Source: DAHUYF01 sp052143095
Lineage (GTDB): Bacteria > Pseudomonadota > Alphaproteobacteria > ATCC43930 > CGMCC-115725
Assembly: GCA_052143095.1 (NCBI GenBank)
Contig: JBKQTR010000070.1
Coordinates: forward strand, 1 to 12,901
Length of the DNA stretch: 12,901 nt
Direction: 5' to 3'
Shown here: positions 6,351-12,901 of the stretch, piece after piece
How positions within the stretch are numbered: position 1 is the first letter of the stretch
Layout: each line of letters begins with the position of its first letter
The notes under the pieces: model-generated
What the model saw: the letters and a program-made list of their open reading frames with translations, nothing else
What the model was told of the DNA's origin: nothing
Databases searched by the model: none
Program-made: the position numbers and the translations under genes

Positions 6351-7999
6351 CCCGGCACTCCTGTGTAAAGGGTCAGCATCAGCGGCTTGCCGTTGGAATA
6401 ATCGAGCCCGGCGGTGCGCTCCACCGCCCGCGCCTGCCAGCCGCGCCGCAGCAGCGCCTGGCGGAACGCATCCTCCTCGTCGCTGCTCACCAGCGCCGCG
6501 GCACCGCGCGCCGAGGTCAGGTATTGCGCGGCGTCCTCGGGCGACAGCAAGCGGGTTCGCGTGCCGAGCAGGAAGATCAGGCTCGGCTCGTCGTAGCCCA
6601 CTGCCACCACCGGCGCATCGCGCGGCGGGCGATAGCGCTCGACCATCATCGCCGCCTGGCGGCTGAGCCAAAGCCCGTCGAGCCCCGGCGCCACCAGCGC
6701 GAAGCCCGCGGGCATCACCAGCAGCGCCAGCAGCGCCGCGCGCGCGACGAGGCCGGGGCCGGCGCGGCGCAGCGCCGCCACGGCGAGCCGCGTGGCGAAG
6801 AACAGGATGATGGCACCGGCGACGAGACCGGCGAGGTCGAGACCATGGCCGAAACGCTCCGGCACCAGCACCAGCGCCGCCGCCAGCAGCAGCGAGGCCA
6901 GGAGGAAAAGCGCGGCACCGCCGCGCTCGAGCCAGCGCCGGCGCGCCAGGCTGCCGTCGGCCAGCGCCAAAGAGGCGCGCGCCGCCAGCAGCGCCAGCGC
7001 GGGATAGGCCGGCAGCAGGTAATGCGGCAGCTTGGTCGGCGCCAGCTCCAGCACCAGCCAGAACGGCACCAGCCAGGCGATGAGGAAGCGCTCGGACGGC
7101 TCCCGGCGCTGCTGCCAGGCCCAGGCGGCGGCCGGCGCCAGCAGCAGCGAGCCCGGCCAGAAGGTGAGGAAGAGCAGCAGCAGATAGGCGCCGGGCCAGG
7201 CGCCATGCGCCTCCTGCGCGCCCGCCAGCTTGCCGAGGAAATCATGGCCGACGGACTCGCCGAGAAACGCGCCGCCGGTGGCGGCGGTGATGGCGACGAA
7301 CCACGGCGCGGCGATGGCGAGCGCCAGCGGCACGCCCCAGAGCGGGTGGAGGCGGCGCAGCCAGCGCCCGTCGCGATCGGCGAGCGCCAGGCTGCCGGCG
7401 GTGAGCAGGCTCAGCAGCGGCACCACCGGCCCCTTGACCAGGAGGGCAGCGCCCTGCGCCGCCCAGAACAGCAGCGCCCAGCGCCGCGTCCCGGCAGCGC
7501 CGCGCCGAGCGTCGCGATAGATCACGCCGAGCGCGCCTTGCGCCGCAACCGCGGTGGCGAGCAGCACCGCGTCGGTCTTGGCGAGATGCGCCTCGGCGAC
7601 GACACCGAGCGCGCTCGCCAGCAGCGCCGCGCCGAGCAGCGCCGCCGCGTTGCCGACCAGCGCCCGGCCGAGCGCGAAGGTGAGCAGCGCCGCCGCCAGC
7701 GCGCCCAGCAGCGAGGGCAGCCGGTAGGGCCAGAGGGCGGTGCTGTCGGCGGTGCTGAGCGCCGCCACCGCGGCGCTTTGCAGCCAGTAGATGCCGATCG
7801 GCTTTTTGTTGCGCGCCTCGTCCTGGAAGCGGATGCGCAGGAAATCGCCGCTCTCCAGCATTTGCCGGCTCGCCTGGGCGAAGCGCGCCTCGTCGCGGTC
7901 GAGCAGCGGCAGCGCCGCCATGCCCGGCAGATAGAGCCCGAGACAGAGCAGCGCCAGCAGCGCGTAAGGCCGCCAGCCGGTGCTCCAGCGGTCGATCAT
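6347..7999 (-). CDS. GT39/ArnT-like membrane glycosyltransferase (GT-C fold)
   Basis: A 550-residue polytopic inner-membrane protein. Hydrophobic residues 11-31 form the first membrane helix, and many further hydrophobic segments follow up to about residue 430. The first periplasmic loop carries LDRDEARFAQASRQML (33-48), the acidic catalytic-loop signature of PMT/ArnT-type enzymes, followed by NKKPIGIYWLQ (64-74). The last ~120 residues are a soluble C-terminal domain. Such enzymes move a sugar from a polyprenyl-phosphate donor to lipid A, protein or another envelope acceptor; neither donor nor acceptor can be read here. Its ATG (7997-7999) overlaps the cobL stop and its stop overlaps cobI, both as ATGA. 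No Shine-Dalgarno is visible before it, so translation probably depends on cobL. The open frame continues upstream to 8419, but that part is out-of-frame cobL. A glycosyltransferase has no known role in corrin synthesis. Confidence 0.9.
   Translation of the reverse strand: MIDRWSTGWRPYALLALLCLGLYLPGMAALPLLDRDEARFAQASRQMLESGDFLRIRFQDEARNKKPIGIYWLQSAAVAALSTADSTALWPYRLPSLLGALAAALLTFALGRALVGNAAALLGAALLASALGVVAEAHLAKTDAVLLATAVAAQGALGVIYRDARRGAAGTRRWALLFWAAQGAALLVKGPVVPLLSLLTAGSLALADRDGRWLRRLHPLWGVPLALAIAAPWFVAITAATGGAFLGESVGHDFLGKLAGAQEAHGAWPGAYLLLLFLTFWPGSLLLAPAAAWAWQQRREPSERFLIAWLVPFWLVLELAPTKLPHYLLPAYPALALLAARASLALADGSLARRRWLERGGAALFLLASLLLAAALVLVPERFGHGLDLAGLVAGAIILFFATRLAVAALRRAGPGLVARAALLALLVMPAGFALVAPGLDGLWLSRQAAMMVERYRPPRDAPVVAVGYDEPSLIFLLGTRTRLLSPEDAAQYLTSARGAAALVSSDEEDAFRQALLRRGWQARAVERTAGLDYSNGKPLMLTLYTGVPG
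6358..6362 (-). promoter_or_regulatory. Shine-Dalgarno that decides the cobI start
   Basis: On the minus strand AGGAG lies 7 nt before the cobI ATG, inside the end of the glycosyltransferase gene. It supports the 235-residue protein over the longer open frame. Confidence 0.6.
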
Positions 8000-9213
8000 G
8001 GCGTGGCGTCGGGCGGCTTCACCAGCGCCAGCTGCGTCACCGTCCGCAGCGGGCGCCAGCCGCGGCGGCTGCCCACGGGCTCGGCGCGCGCGACGGCAAG
8101 CCGCACCAGCGCGCCGCCCTGCTGTGCCTGCCAGCGCAGCAGCTGCGCCTCGCCCTCCAGCGTCACCGCGTTGGCGACGAGGCGGCCGCCGGGCTTGAGC
8201 GCGGTCCACAGCACCGCCCAGAGATGCCCCTCGTTGACGCCGCCGCCGAGGAAGATCGCATCGGGCGCCGGCAGATCGGCGAGTGCCGCGGGCGCGGCGC
8301 CGTGGACGATGCGCAGCTCCGGCACGCCGAGCGCAGCGGCGTTGCGGGCGATGGTGGCGCAGCGCATGGCGTCGCGCTCGACGGCGACGGCGCTGAGGCC
8401 GCCGCCCGCGCGCAGCCATTCGATGGCGATCGAGCCGCAGCCGGCGCCGACATCCCAGAGAAATTCGCCCGGCAGCGGCGCCAGCGCCGCCAGCGTCGCG
8501 GCGCGGGTCTCGCGCTTGGTGATCTGGCCGTCATGCTCGAAGACGTCGTCGGGCAGGCCGGCAAGACGCGACAGCGGACGCGCCGCGGGGCCGGGCCGGC
8601 ATTCGATGGCAAGGGTGTTGAGCGCGGCGATGCGGCCCAAGGGCCAGGTCTCGGCGGTGGCGTCGATGCGCCGCTCGCGCTCGCCGCCCATATGGGCGAA
8701 GACGGTGAGCAGGCTCGGCCCCCAACCGGCATCGCTCAGCAGCTTCGCCAGCAGCACCGGCGTGTCGCCGTCGGTGGTGAGTGCGATGATGCGCCGGCCG
8801 GGCGCGAGATAGCGGTGCAGCGCCTCGAGCGGACGGGCGTGCAGGCTGATGGCGACGCAGCTCTCGAGCGGCCAGAGCAGGCGCGCGGCGGCGAGGCTGA
8901 AGGCGCTGGGCTGGGGCAGCACGATCATCTCGGCGGCGAAGTGCCGCGCCAGCGTGGCGGCGACGCCGTGGCAGAGCGGATCGCCGCTCGCCAGCACGAC
9001 GACCGGCGTGCCGCGCCGCGCAGCGATGTGGCTGATCGTGTCGGCGAGCGGCTGGCGCCAGGCGAGACGCTCGGCCTTGGCATCGGGGACCAGCGCCAGA
9101 TGGCGCTCGCCGCCGACCAGCAGGACGGCGGCGTCGATCAGCGCGCGCGAAGCGGGGGAAAGCCCGGCCAGCCCGTCCTCGCCGATGCCGATGATCGACA
9201 GCCAGGCGGTCAT
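7996..9213 (-). CDS. cobL: Precorrin-6Y C5,15-methyltransferase (decarboxylating), CbiE-CbiT type
   Basis: A 405-residue two-domain enzyme. The N-terminal CbiE-like domain (about 1-205) has IIGIGEDGLAGLSP (7-20), GGERHLAL, ASGDPLCHG (75-83) and a SAFSLAAARLLWP segment (103-115). It methylates C5. The C-terminal CbiT-like domain (about 215-405) has a Rossmann SAM motif LWDVGAGCGSIAIEWLR (252-268) and FLGGGVNEG (321-329). It methylates C15 and decarboxylates the acetate side chain on ring C. Full-length CobL is about this size, so both halves appear complete. ATG at 9211-9213 overlaps the cobH stop (ATGA) and has GGGAGG 6 nt upstream. A longer open frame to 10218 merely reads cobH out of frame. 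The stop overlaps the glycosyltransferase start. Confidence 0.95.
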   Translation of the reverse strand: MTAWLSIIGIGEDGLAGLSPASRALIDAAVLLVGGERHLALVPDAKAERLAWRQPLADTISHIAARRGTPVVVLASGDPLCHGVAATLARHFAAEMIVLPQPSAFSLAAARLLWPLESCVAISLHARPLEALHRYLAPGRRIIALTTDGDTPVLLAKLLSDAGWGPSLLTVFAHMGGERERRIDATAETWPLGRIAALNTLAIECRPGPAARPLSRLAGLPDDVFEHDGQITKRETRAATLAALAPLPGEFLWDVGAGCGSIAIEWLRAGGGLSAVAVERDAMRCATIARNAAALGVPELRIVHGAAPAALADLPAPDAIFLGGGVNEGHLWAVLWTALKPGGRLVANAVTLEGEAQLLRWQAQQGGALVRLAVARAEPVGSRRGWRPLRTVTQLALVKPPDATP

Positions 9214-10748
9214 GAGGTGCCTCCCGCGAGCGCGTTCACCGCCGCCGCCGCCAGCGCGCTGCCGCCGCGCCGGCCGGCAAGCGCGATGAAATCGAGGCCG
9301 AGGCGGTTCTCCGCCAGCGCCGCCTTGGCCTCGGCGGCGCCGACGAAGCCCACCGGAAAGCCCAGCACCAGCGCCGGCAGCGGCGCGCCGGCGGCGATGA
9401 GCTCGAGCAAATGAAAGAGCGCGGTGGGGGCATTGCCGATGGCGACGATAGCGCCGGCGAGATGCGGGCGCCACAGCTCGACCGCGGCGGCCGAACGGGT
9501 GGTGCCGAGGCGGCGCGCCAGCGCCGGCAGGCGGCGGTCGCCGAGGAAGCACAGGACCGGGTTCCGCCTCAGGCGATCGGCGATGATGCCGGCCTTGACC
9601 ATCGCCGCATCGACCAGGATCGGCGCGCCGGCGGCGAGCGCGGCGCGCCCCGCCGCCACCGCGCGGGGGGACCAGCGCAGCTGACGCGCGAGTTCGGGCT
9701 CGCCCGCGGCATGGACGAGGCGCAGCGCCACCGCATGGAGCGCGCGCGGCAGCGCCGCGAGATCGGCCTCGCGGCGGATGAGGGCGAAAGAGCGGCGATA
9801 GATCGCGCGCGGCTCGCGCAGATAGGCGTAGCGGCGCGGCGCGCCGGTGAAGCCCAGCGTCCAGCCTTCCTCGCGCTCGACCGTCACGCGCTCCGCGGGC
9901 GTGAGCGTGGGATCGCCTGCGAACAGCGGCGCAAGCCGGCAGGCGCCGTCGAGTGCCGCGAAATGCCGGGCGATGGCGCGGACCTGCGCGCTGTCCCTCA
10001 CCTCGCCGCGTCGCTGCGGCGCCGGCACCTGCGAGGGATAGATCTCGCAGAAGACGATGCGCCCGCCCTTGCCGCGCGGCGGCGGCGGCGCCAACCCGGT
10101 CTCGAACGGCCAGAGGCGCGTGGCGCGCGCCAGCGCCGGATGATCCCGGAGCCAGCGCAACACTGGAATGCCGGTGAGCGCCTGGCTTCCGGCCGAGCCG
10201 GCGCCGGCGAGCTTCCACACCGGCTGCGGCCCCGTCAGGCGCCGGTCGGCAAGGCGATGCTCGGCAAGACCGATCGCGTCATGCCGGCGGTGATGGGTCA
10301 TCGCCAGGAACGGCCCGGCCGCGGCGCGCGGGCAGCCCCAGAAGGGTGCGGCACCCGCGCCGAGGCGCTGATTGAGCCGCGCCGCGACGGCGAAGCGGTT
10401 GTTGCGGTTGCCCGCCTGCTCCTCGATCTCGGCGGCGAGCAGATCCCAGAGCGCGCGCCAGGGCGCGCCGGCGAGGCCGAGCCGCGCGGCGAGACCCTGG
10501 GGATATCCAAAGGGAAAATCGAATCCCGCGAGCATCGAGCGTCCGGCGGCGAGGCCTTCGCTCAGCAGCGCCAGCAAGCGGGCGCGCGCCTCGAGCCGGG
10601 TCGGCAGGTTCTCGCGCGCGGTCTCGCGGAGCCTGCCGCCGCTGCGCTCGAGCCGGCAGAGCCAGATGCTGTCCCTGCCCCGCCGCGGCGAAGCGGCGGC
10701 GCTCCAATCGACCATGAGATAGGCGTCGAAGAGCGGTTGGGCGGGCAA
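9210..10748 (-). CDS. cobH: Fusion of an RNase H-like (DUF429-like) domain with precorrin-8X methylmutase CobH
   Basis: A 512-residue protein, over twice the usual ~210 for CobH/CbiC. Residues about 308-512 are CobH: YLREPRAIYRRSFALIRRE, the catalytic histidine H346 in LRLVHAAGE, LVDAAMVKAGI (378-388) and IGNAPTALFHLLEL (437-450). This part moves the methyl from C11 to C12, yielding (cobalt-)cobyrinate. Residues 1-300 are a separate domain: MVDWS (12-16), GFDFPFGYP (75-83), VWKLAGAGSAGSQALTGIP (177-195) and CEIYP (234-238). D14, D77 and E235 in such strands suggest an RNase H-like fold as in DUF429; its function is unknown. I recall similar stand-alone proteins labelled molybdopterin-guanine dinucleotide synthesis, without real support. 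The start is TTG at 10746-10748, 3 nt after the cbiX stop; an ATG at 10713-10715 (residue 12) would trim the first strand. The frame is continuous, and the stop overlaps cobL as ATGA. Confidence 0.9.
   Translation of the reverse strand: MPAQPLFDAYLMVDWSAAASPRRGRDSIWLCRLERSGGRLRETARENLPTRLEARARLLALLSEGLAAGRSMLAGFDFPFGYPQGLAARLGLAGAPWRALWDLLAAEIEEQAGNRNNRFAVAARLNQRLGAGAAPFWGCPRAAAGPFLAMTHHRRHDAIGLAEHRLADRRLTGPQPVWKLAGAGSAGSQALTGIPVLRWLRDHPALARATRLWPFETGLAPPPPRGKGGRIVFCEIYPSQVPAPQRRGEVRDSAQVRAIARHFAALDGACRLAPLFAGDPTLTPAERVTVEREEGWTLGFTGAPRRYAYLREPRAIYRRSFALIRREADLAALPRALHAVALRLVHAAGEPELARQLRWSPRAVAAGRAALAAGAPILVDAAMVKAGIIADRLRRNPVLCFLGDRRLPALARRLGTTRSAAAVELWRPHLAGAIVAIGNAPTALFHLLELIAAGAPLPALVLGFPVGFVGAAEAKAALAENRLGLDFIALAGRRGGSALAAAAVNALAGGTS
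9220..9225 (-). promoter_or_regulatory. Shine-Dalgarno that decides the cobL start
   Basis: On the minus strand GGGAGG lies 6 nt before the cobL ATG, inside the last codons of the cobH fusion gene. It excludes the much longer open frame upstream. Confidence 0.65.
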
Positions 10749-10751
10749 GGC

Positions 10752-11684
10752 TCAATCGCCGTCATGGTGGTGATGATGGCCGTTGCCGTGGTGGTGACCG
10801 GCGGCGTGATCGACGTCGGTGCCGATGCCGCGGACATGGTGATGATGCCCGGCCTGCGGCGCCAGGTGATCGCCCTCATAGCCGATCACCTGGGCGCGGT
10901 ATTTGCAGAGCCGGCAATTCATCGCGGGCTCGCCGTCCAGCACCTCGCCGGCGCGGTCGGCAAAGCAGTCCAGCACCAGCGGATGATCGCCGAGATAGGA
11001 GGCCTTGAGCAGCTCGATTTCGGGATGCGCCGCGGCGACGCGGTCGGCGGCGGCGTAGATGCGCTTCACCAGCACGCCGGTGAAGAGGAAATAGGGAAAC
11101 ACGATGACGCGCGCAAAGCCCAGGCGCAGCACCCGCTTCAGCCCCGGCTCGACCAGCGGATAGGCGACGCCGCTGAACGCCGTCTCGGCCCAGCCGAAGC
11201 CCATCCCCTCCCACAGCATGCGCGCGAGCTTGGCGATGTTGGAATTGGCGTCGGGATCGTTGGTGCCGCGCCCGACCACCAGCAGCAGCGTGTCGCGCCG
11301 CGCCACCGCAGCGCCCGCGGGCTCGGCGGCGGCGATGCGTTCGGCGGCGGCGCGCAGCAGCTTGGGCTCGATCGCGAGCTCGCGCCCGAAGCGCAGCTCG
11401 ATATCCGGGTTCGCTTGGGCGAAGCTGTTGATTTCCCACGGGAGATCGTTTTTCACGTGGCTTGCGGCAAAGAGCATGCCGGGGATCGCCAGGATGCGTT
11501 TTGCGCCGCGCGATTTGAGCGTCTCGAGACCGTCGCGGATGGTCGGGCGGGCGAATTCGAGATAGCCCGTGGCAATGTCGGCCGATGGCAGCTTCCAGCG
11601 CAGCCCGGCCGCCACCCGCTCGAACTCGACGAGCGCGTCGTTGTCGCGGCTGCCATGGCCGCAAATCATTATCGCTGTGTCCAT
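10752..11684 (-). CDS. cbiX: Long-form CbiX, sirohydrochlorin cobaltochelatase with His-rich tail
   Basis: A 310-residue class II chelatase that inserts cobalt into sirohydrochlorin, the committing step of the cobalt-early route. Two homologous chelatase halves are visible, at about 1-120 and 130-250. The first carries ICGHGSRD with H10, E43 in GYLEFARP and H76 in AASHVKND, the expected metal-handling residues. The second has lost the histidines (VVGRGTND). After it comes M255-N-C-R-L-C260, the MxCxxC motif reported for the redox-active Fe-S centre of Bacillus megaterium CbiX. The tail (271-310) holds 14 histidines in clusters (280-283, 297-299, 303-307), likely for metal storage or delivery. 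ATG at 11682-11684 has AGGAG 5 nt upstream. It is the first gene of the minus-strand operon, and its stop is 3 nt from the cobH fusion start. Confidence 0.94.
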   Translation of the reverse strand: MDTAIMICGHGSRDNDALVEFERVAAGLRWKLPSADIATGYLEFARPTIRDGLETLKSRGAKRILAIPGMLFAASHVKNDLPWEINSFAQANPDIELRFGRELAIEPKLLRAAAERIAAAEPAGAAVARRDTLLLVVGRGTNDPDANSNIAKLARMLWEGMGFGWAETAFSGVAYPLVEPGLKRVLRLGFARVIVFPYFLFTGVLVKRIYAAADRVAAAHPEIELLKASYLGDHPLVLDCFADRAGEVLDGEPAMNCRLCKYRAQVIGYEGDHLAPQAGHHHHVRGIGTDVDHAAGHHHGNGHHHHHDGD

Positions 11685-11746
11685 TTGTGCTCCTGCGCCT
11701 GCCGGCGGTTGACGTCGTTACCCCGGCCGGCCAATGCTCGCCGCCG
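11685..11746. promoter_or_regulatory. Divergent intergenic region between cbiX and cbiB
   Basis: Sixty-two bases separate the two divergent starts, so promoters for both the seven-gene minus operon and cbiB should lie here or within the coding ends. On the minus strand AGGAG (11690-11694) is the cbiX ribosome site. On the plus strand TTGACG (11709-11714) resembles a -35 box, but no good -10 follows. Overlapping 8-bp palindromes (CCGGCCGG, GGCCGGCC) occupy 11723-11732. There is no room for, and no sign of, a cobalamin riboswitch. Confidence 0.4.
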
Positions 11747-12745
11747 ATGCTGCTCTTTGCCTCGTCCGGGCTCGACCCGCTGCTGCTGCTGCTGGCGGCG
11801 CTCGCCCTCGATATGGTCGTCGGCGACCTGCCCGGCGCCTTCCGCTTCATTCCGCATCCGGTGGTGCTGGTCGGCCGCGCCATCACCTGGCTCGACGGGC
11901 GCCTCAACCGCGAGCACCGCGACGCGCGCACGCGCCGGGTGCGCGGCGTGCTCACCGTGGCGGCGCTGGTGCTGGCCGCCGCGGCCGTCGGGCTCATCCT
12001 CGCGCTGGCGCTGCGCCGGCTGCGCTATGGCGCCGGGATCGAGGTGCTGCTGGTGGCGATCCTGCTGGCGCAGCGCAGCCTCTTCGACCATGTCGCCGCG
12101 GTGGGCAAGGCGCTCGGCCAGGGCGGCATCGTCGGCGGGCGCGAGGCGGTGCGGCATATCGTCGGCCGCGATCCGCAAAGCCTCGACGAGTACGGCGTGG
12201 CGCGCGCCGCGATCGAGTCGCTGGTGGAGAATTTCAGCGACGGGGTGGTGGCGCCGGCGCTCAGCTACGCGCTGTTCGGCCTGCCCGGGATCTTCATCTA
12301 CAAGACGGTCAACACGCTCGACAGCATGATCGGCCACAGGACGCCGCGCTATCTGCACTTCGGCTGGGCGGCGGCGCGGCTCGACGATGCCATCAATCTG
12401 GTGCCGGCGCGGCTCAGCGGCATGCTGCTCGCGGCCGCGGCGCTGGCGGTGCCCGAGGCGCATGTCGCGCCCGCCTTCCGCGTCATGCTGCGCGACGCCG
12501 GCAAGCACCGCTCGCCCAATGCCGGCTGGCCGGAGGCGGCGACCGCCGGTGCGCTCGATCTGGCGCTGGCGGGGCCGCGGCGTTATCACGGCCAGATCGT
12601 CAACGATCCCTGGCTCGGCGACGGCCGTGCCCGCGCCACCGTCGCAGACATTGCGCGCGCGCTGAAGCTCTACATGATCGCCTGCCTGTTGCAGGCGCTG
12701 GCAGTGCTCGTCGCCTATCTCGCCCTGCGCGGCGCGGCGTTCTGA
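11747..12745 (+). CDS. cbiB: Adenosylcobinamide-phosphate synthase CbiB/CobD
   Basis: A 332-residue integral membrane protein that joins the aminopropanol (or its phosphate) to the f propionate of adenosylcobyric acid. Family signatures: ALDMVVGDLPG with HPVVLVGR (about 20-44), the conserved ESLVENFSDGVVAP (157-170), KTVNTLDSMIGHR (186-198), RLDDAINLVPARLSG (211-225) and SPNAGWPEAATAGAL (256-270). Hydrophobic stretches at about 11-27, 67-89, 222-235 and 308-327 fit the known multi-span topology. ATG at 11747 is the only plausible in-frame start; upstream codons read antisense to cbiX. No strong Shine-Dalgarno is visible. It is divergent from the corrin-ring operon and is the sole late-pathway gene here. 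It is called cobD in Pseudomonas and Rhizobium usage and cbiB in Salmonella usage. Confidence 0.95.
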   Translation: MLLFASSGLDPLLLLLAALALDMVVGDLPGAFRFIPHPVVLVGRAITWLDGRLNREHRDARTRRVRGVLTVAALVLAAAAVGLILALALRRLRYGAGIEVLLVAILLAQRSLFDHVAAVGKALGQGGIVGGREAVRHIVGRDPQSLDEYGVARAAIESLVENFSDGVVAPALSYALFGLPGIFIYKTVNTLDSMIGHRTPRYLHFGWAAARLDDAINLVPARLSGMLLAAAALAVPEAHVAPAFRVMLRDAGKHRSPNAGWPEAATAGALDLALAGPRRYHGQIVNDPWLGDGRARATVADIARALKLYMIACLLQALAVLVAYLALRGAAF

Positions 12746-12776
12746 GCTGCACAGCCGCCGGTGCGTCCTTCGAGAC

Positions 12777-12880
12777 GCCCGCTGCGCGGGCTCCTCAGGA
12801 TGAGGCGAGATAGAATCGGGCATCATTCTTTGATGCCATTCCCAATACTTCCTCATCCTGAGGAGCGGTCCGCAGGACCG
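12777..12880. repeat. Nested palindromic (REP-like) element downstream of cbiB
   Basis: Two 15-bp arms (12791-12805 and 12851-12865) are exact inverted repeats. Centred on the same point (12828) is a perfect inner hairpin: 7-bp stems at 12819-12825 and 12831-12837 with a TTCTT loop. Outside each arm is a further compact hairpin: GCCCGC/GCGGGC around TGC (12777-12791), and CGGTCC/GGACCG around GCA (12866-12880). From memory, sequences with the CTCCTCAGGATGAGG core are dispersed in many alphaproteobacterial genomes. The element lies 31 bp past the cbiB stop and could also limit read-through. The remaining bases from 12746 to the window end hold no gene that I can recognise. Confidence 0.8.
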
Positions 12881-12901
12881 GACAACCCGGCCGACCGCTT
12901 G

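Noticed and set aside
8000..8419. N-terminal extension of the glycosyltransferase by about 140 residues
   Set aside because: The extension reads cobL out of frame, is Arg/Ala-rich, and would precede the natural first membrane helix.
6524..8812. A 762-residue open frame on the plus strand
   Set aside because: Antisense to the glycosyltransferase and cobL, with Gln/Arg/Gly-rich low-complexity translation typical of a shadow frame.
11709..11737. Sigma-70 promoter for cbiB based on TTGACG
   Set aside because: The hexamer 17 bases later (CAATGC) is a poor -10 and would start the transcript almost at the ATG; not strong enough to call.
9411..12329. A 972-residue open frame on the plus strand
   Set aside because: It runs antisense to cbiX, the cobH fusion and part of cobL, has the Arg/Gly/Ala-rich composition of a GC-driven shadow frame, and shows no domain; the genes beneath are unmistakable.

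Overview
The window is a very GC-rich piece of an alphaproteobacterial chromosome (G/C-heavy third codon positions, CbiG-CobJ and CbiE-CbiT gene fusions, short single-domain response regulator, and a palindromic repeat of a kind I recall from Rhizobiales/Rhodospirillales genomes). The exact lineage cannot be fixed from the sequence. Its core is a cobalamin (vitamin B12) corrin-ring locus.

Layout. (1) Positions 1-1986, plus strand: the C-terminal half of cbiD, then cobK/cbiJ, then a small exported ankyrin-repeat protein, with overlapping reading frames at both junctions. (2) 2137-2508, plus: an orphan CheY-like receiver protein. (3) 2561-3016: a small cassette made of a GxxExxY-family PD-(D/E)XK-like gene (minus) enclosed by near-perfect 31-bp inverted repeats. 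(4) 3068-11684, minus: one tightly packed operon, transcribed in the order cbiX, a two-domain RNase H-like/CobH fusion, cobL, a GT39-type membrane glycosyltransferase, cobI, a cbiG-cobJ fusion and cobM. All but one of its junctions overlap by ATGA or GTGA. The remaining junction, cbiX to cobH, has a 3-nt gap and a TTG start. (5) 11747-12745, plus: cbiB (cobD), divergent from the operon across 62 bp. (6) 12746-12901: no gene, but an elaborate nested palindromic repeat.

How it works together. CbiX inserts cobalt early. CobI/CbiL, CobJ/CbiH, CobM/CbiF, CbiG, CbiD, CobK/CbiJ, CobL (CbiE+CbiT) and CobH/CbiC then carry the ring through methylation, contraction, reduction, decarboxylation and methyl migration to (cobalt-)cobyrinate. 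CbiB later attaches the aminopropanol arm. CbiX, CbiD and CbiG together, with no CobG, CobF or CobN visible, point to the early-cobalt (oxygen-independent) route. CbiA/CobB and the nucleotide-loop genes are not in the window.

The unusual parts are the uncharacterised RNase H-like domain fused to CobH, the GxxExxY inverted-repeat cassette, the glycosyltransferase buried between cobL and cobI, and the exported ankyrin protein coupled to cobK.
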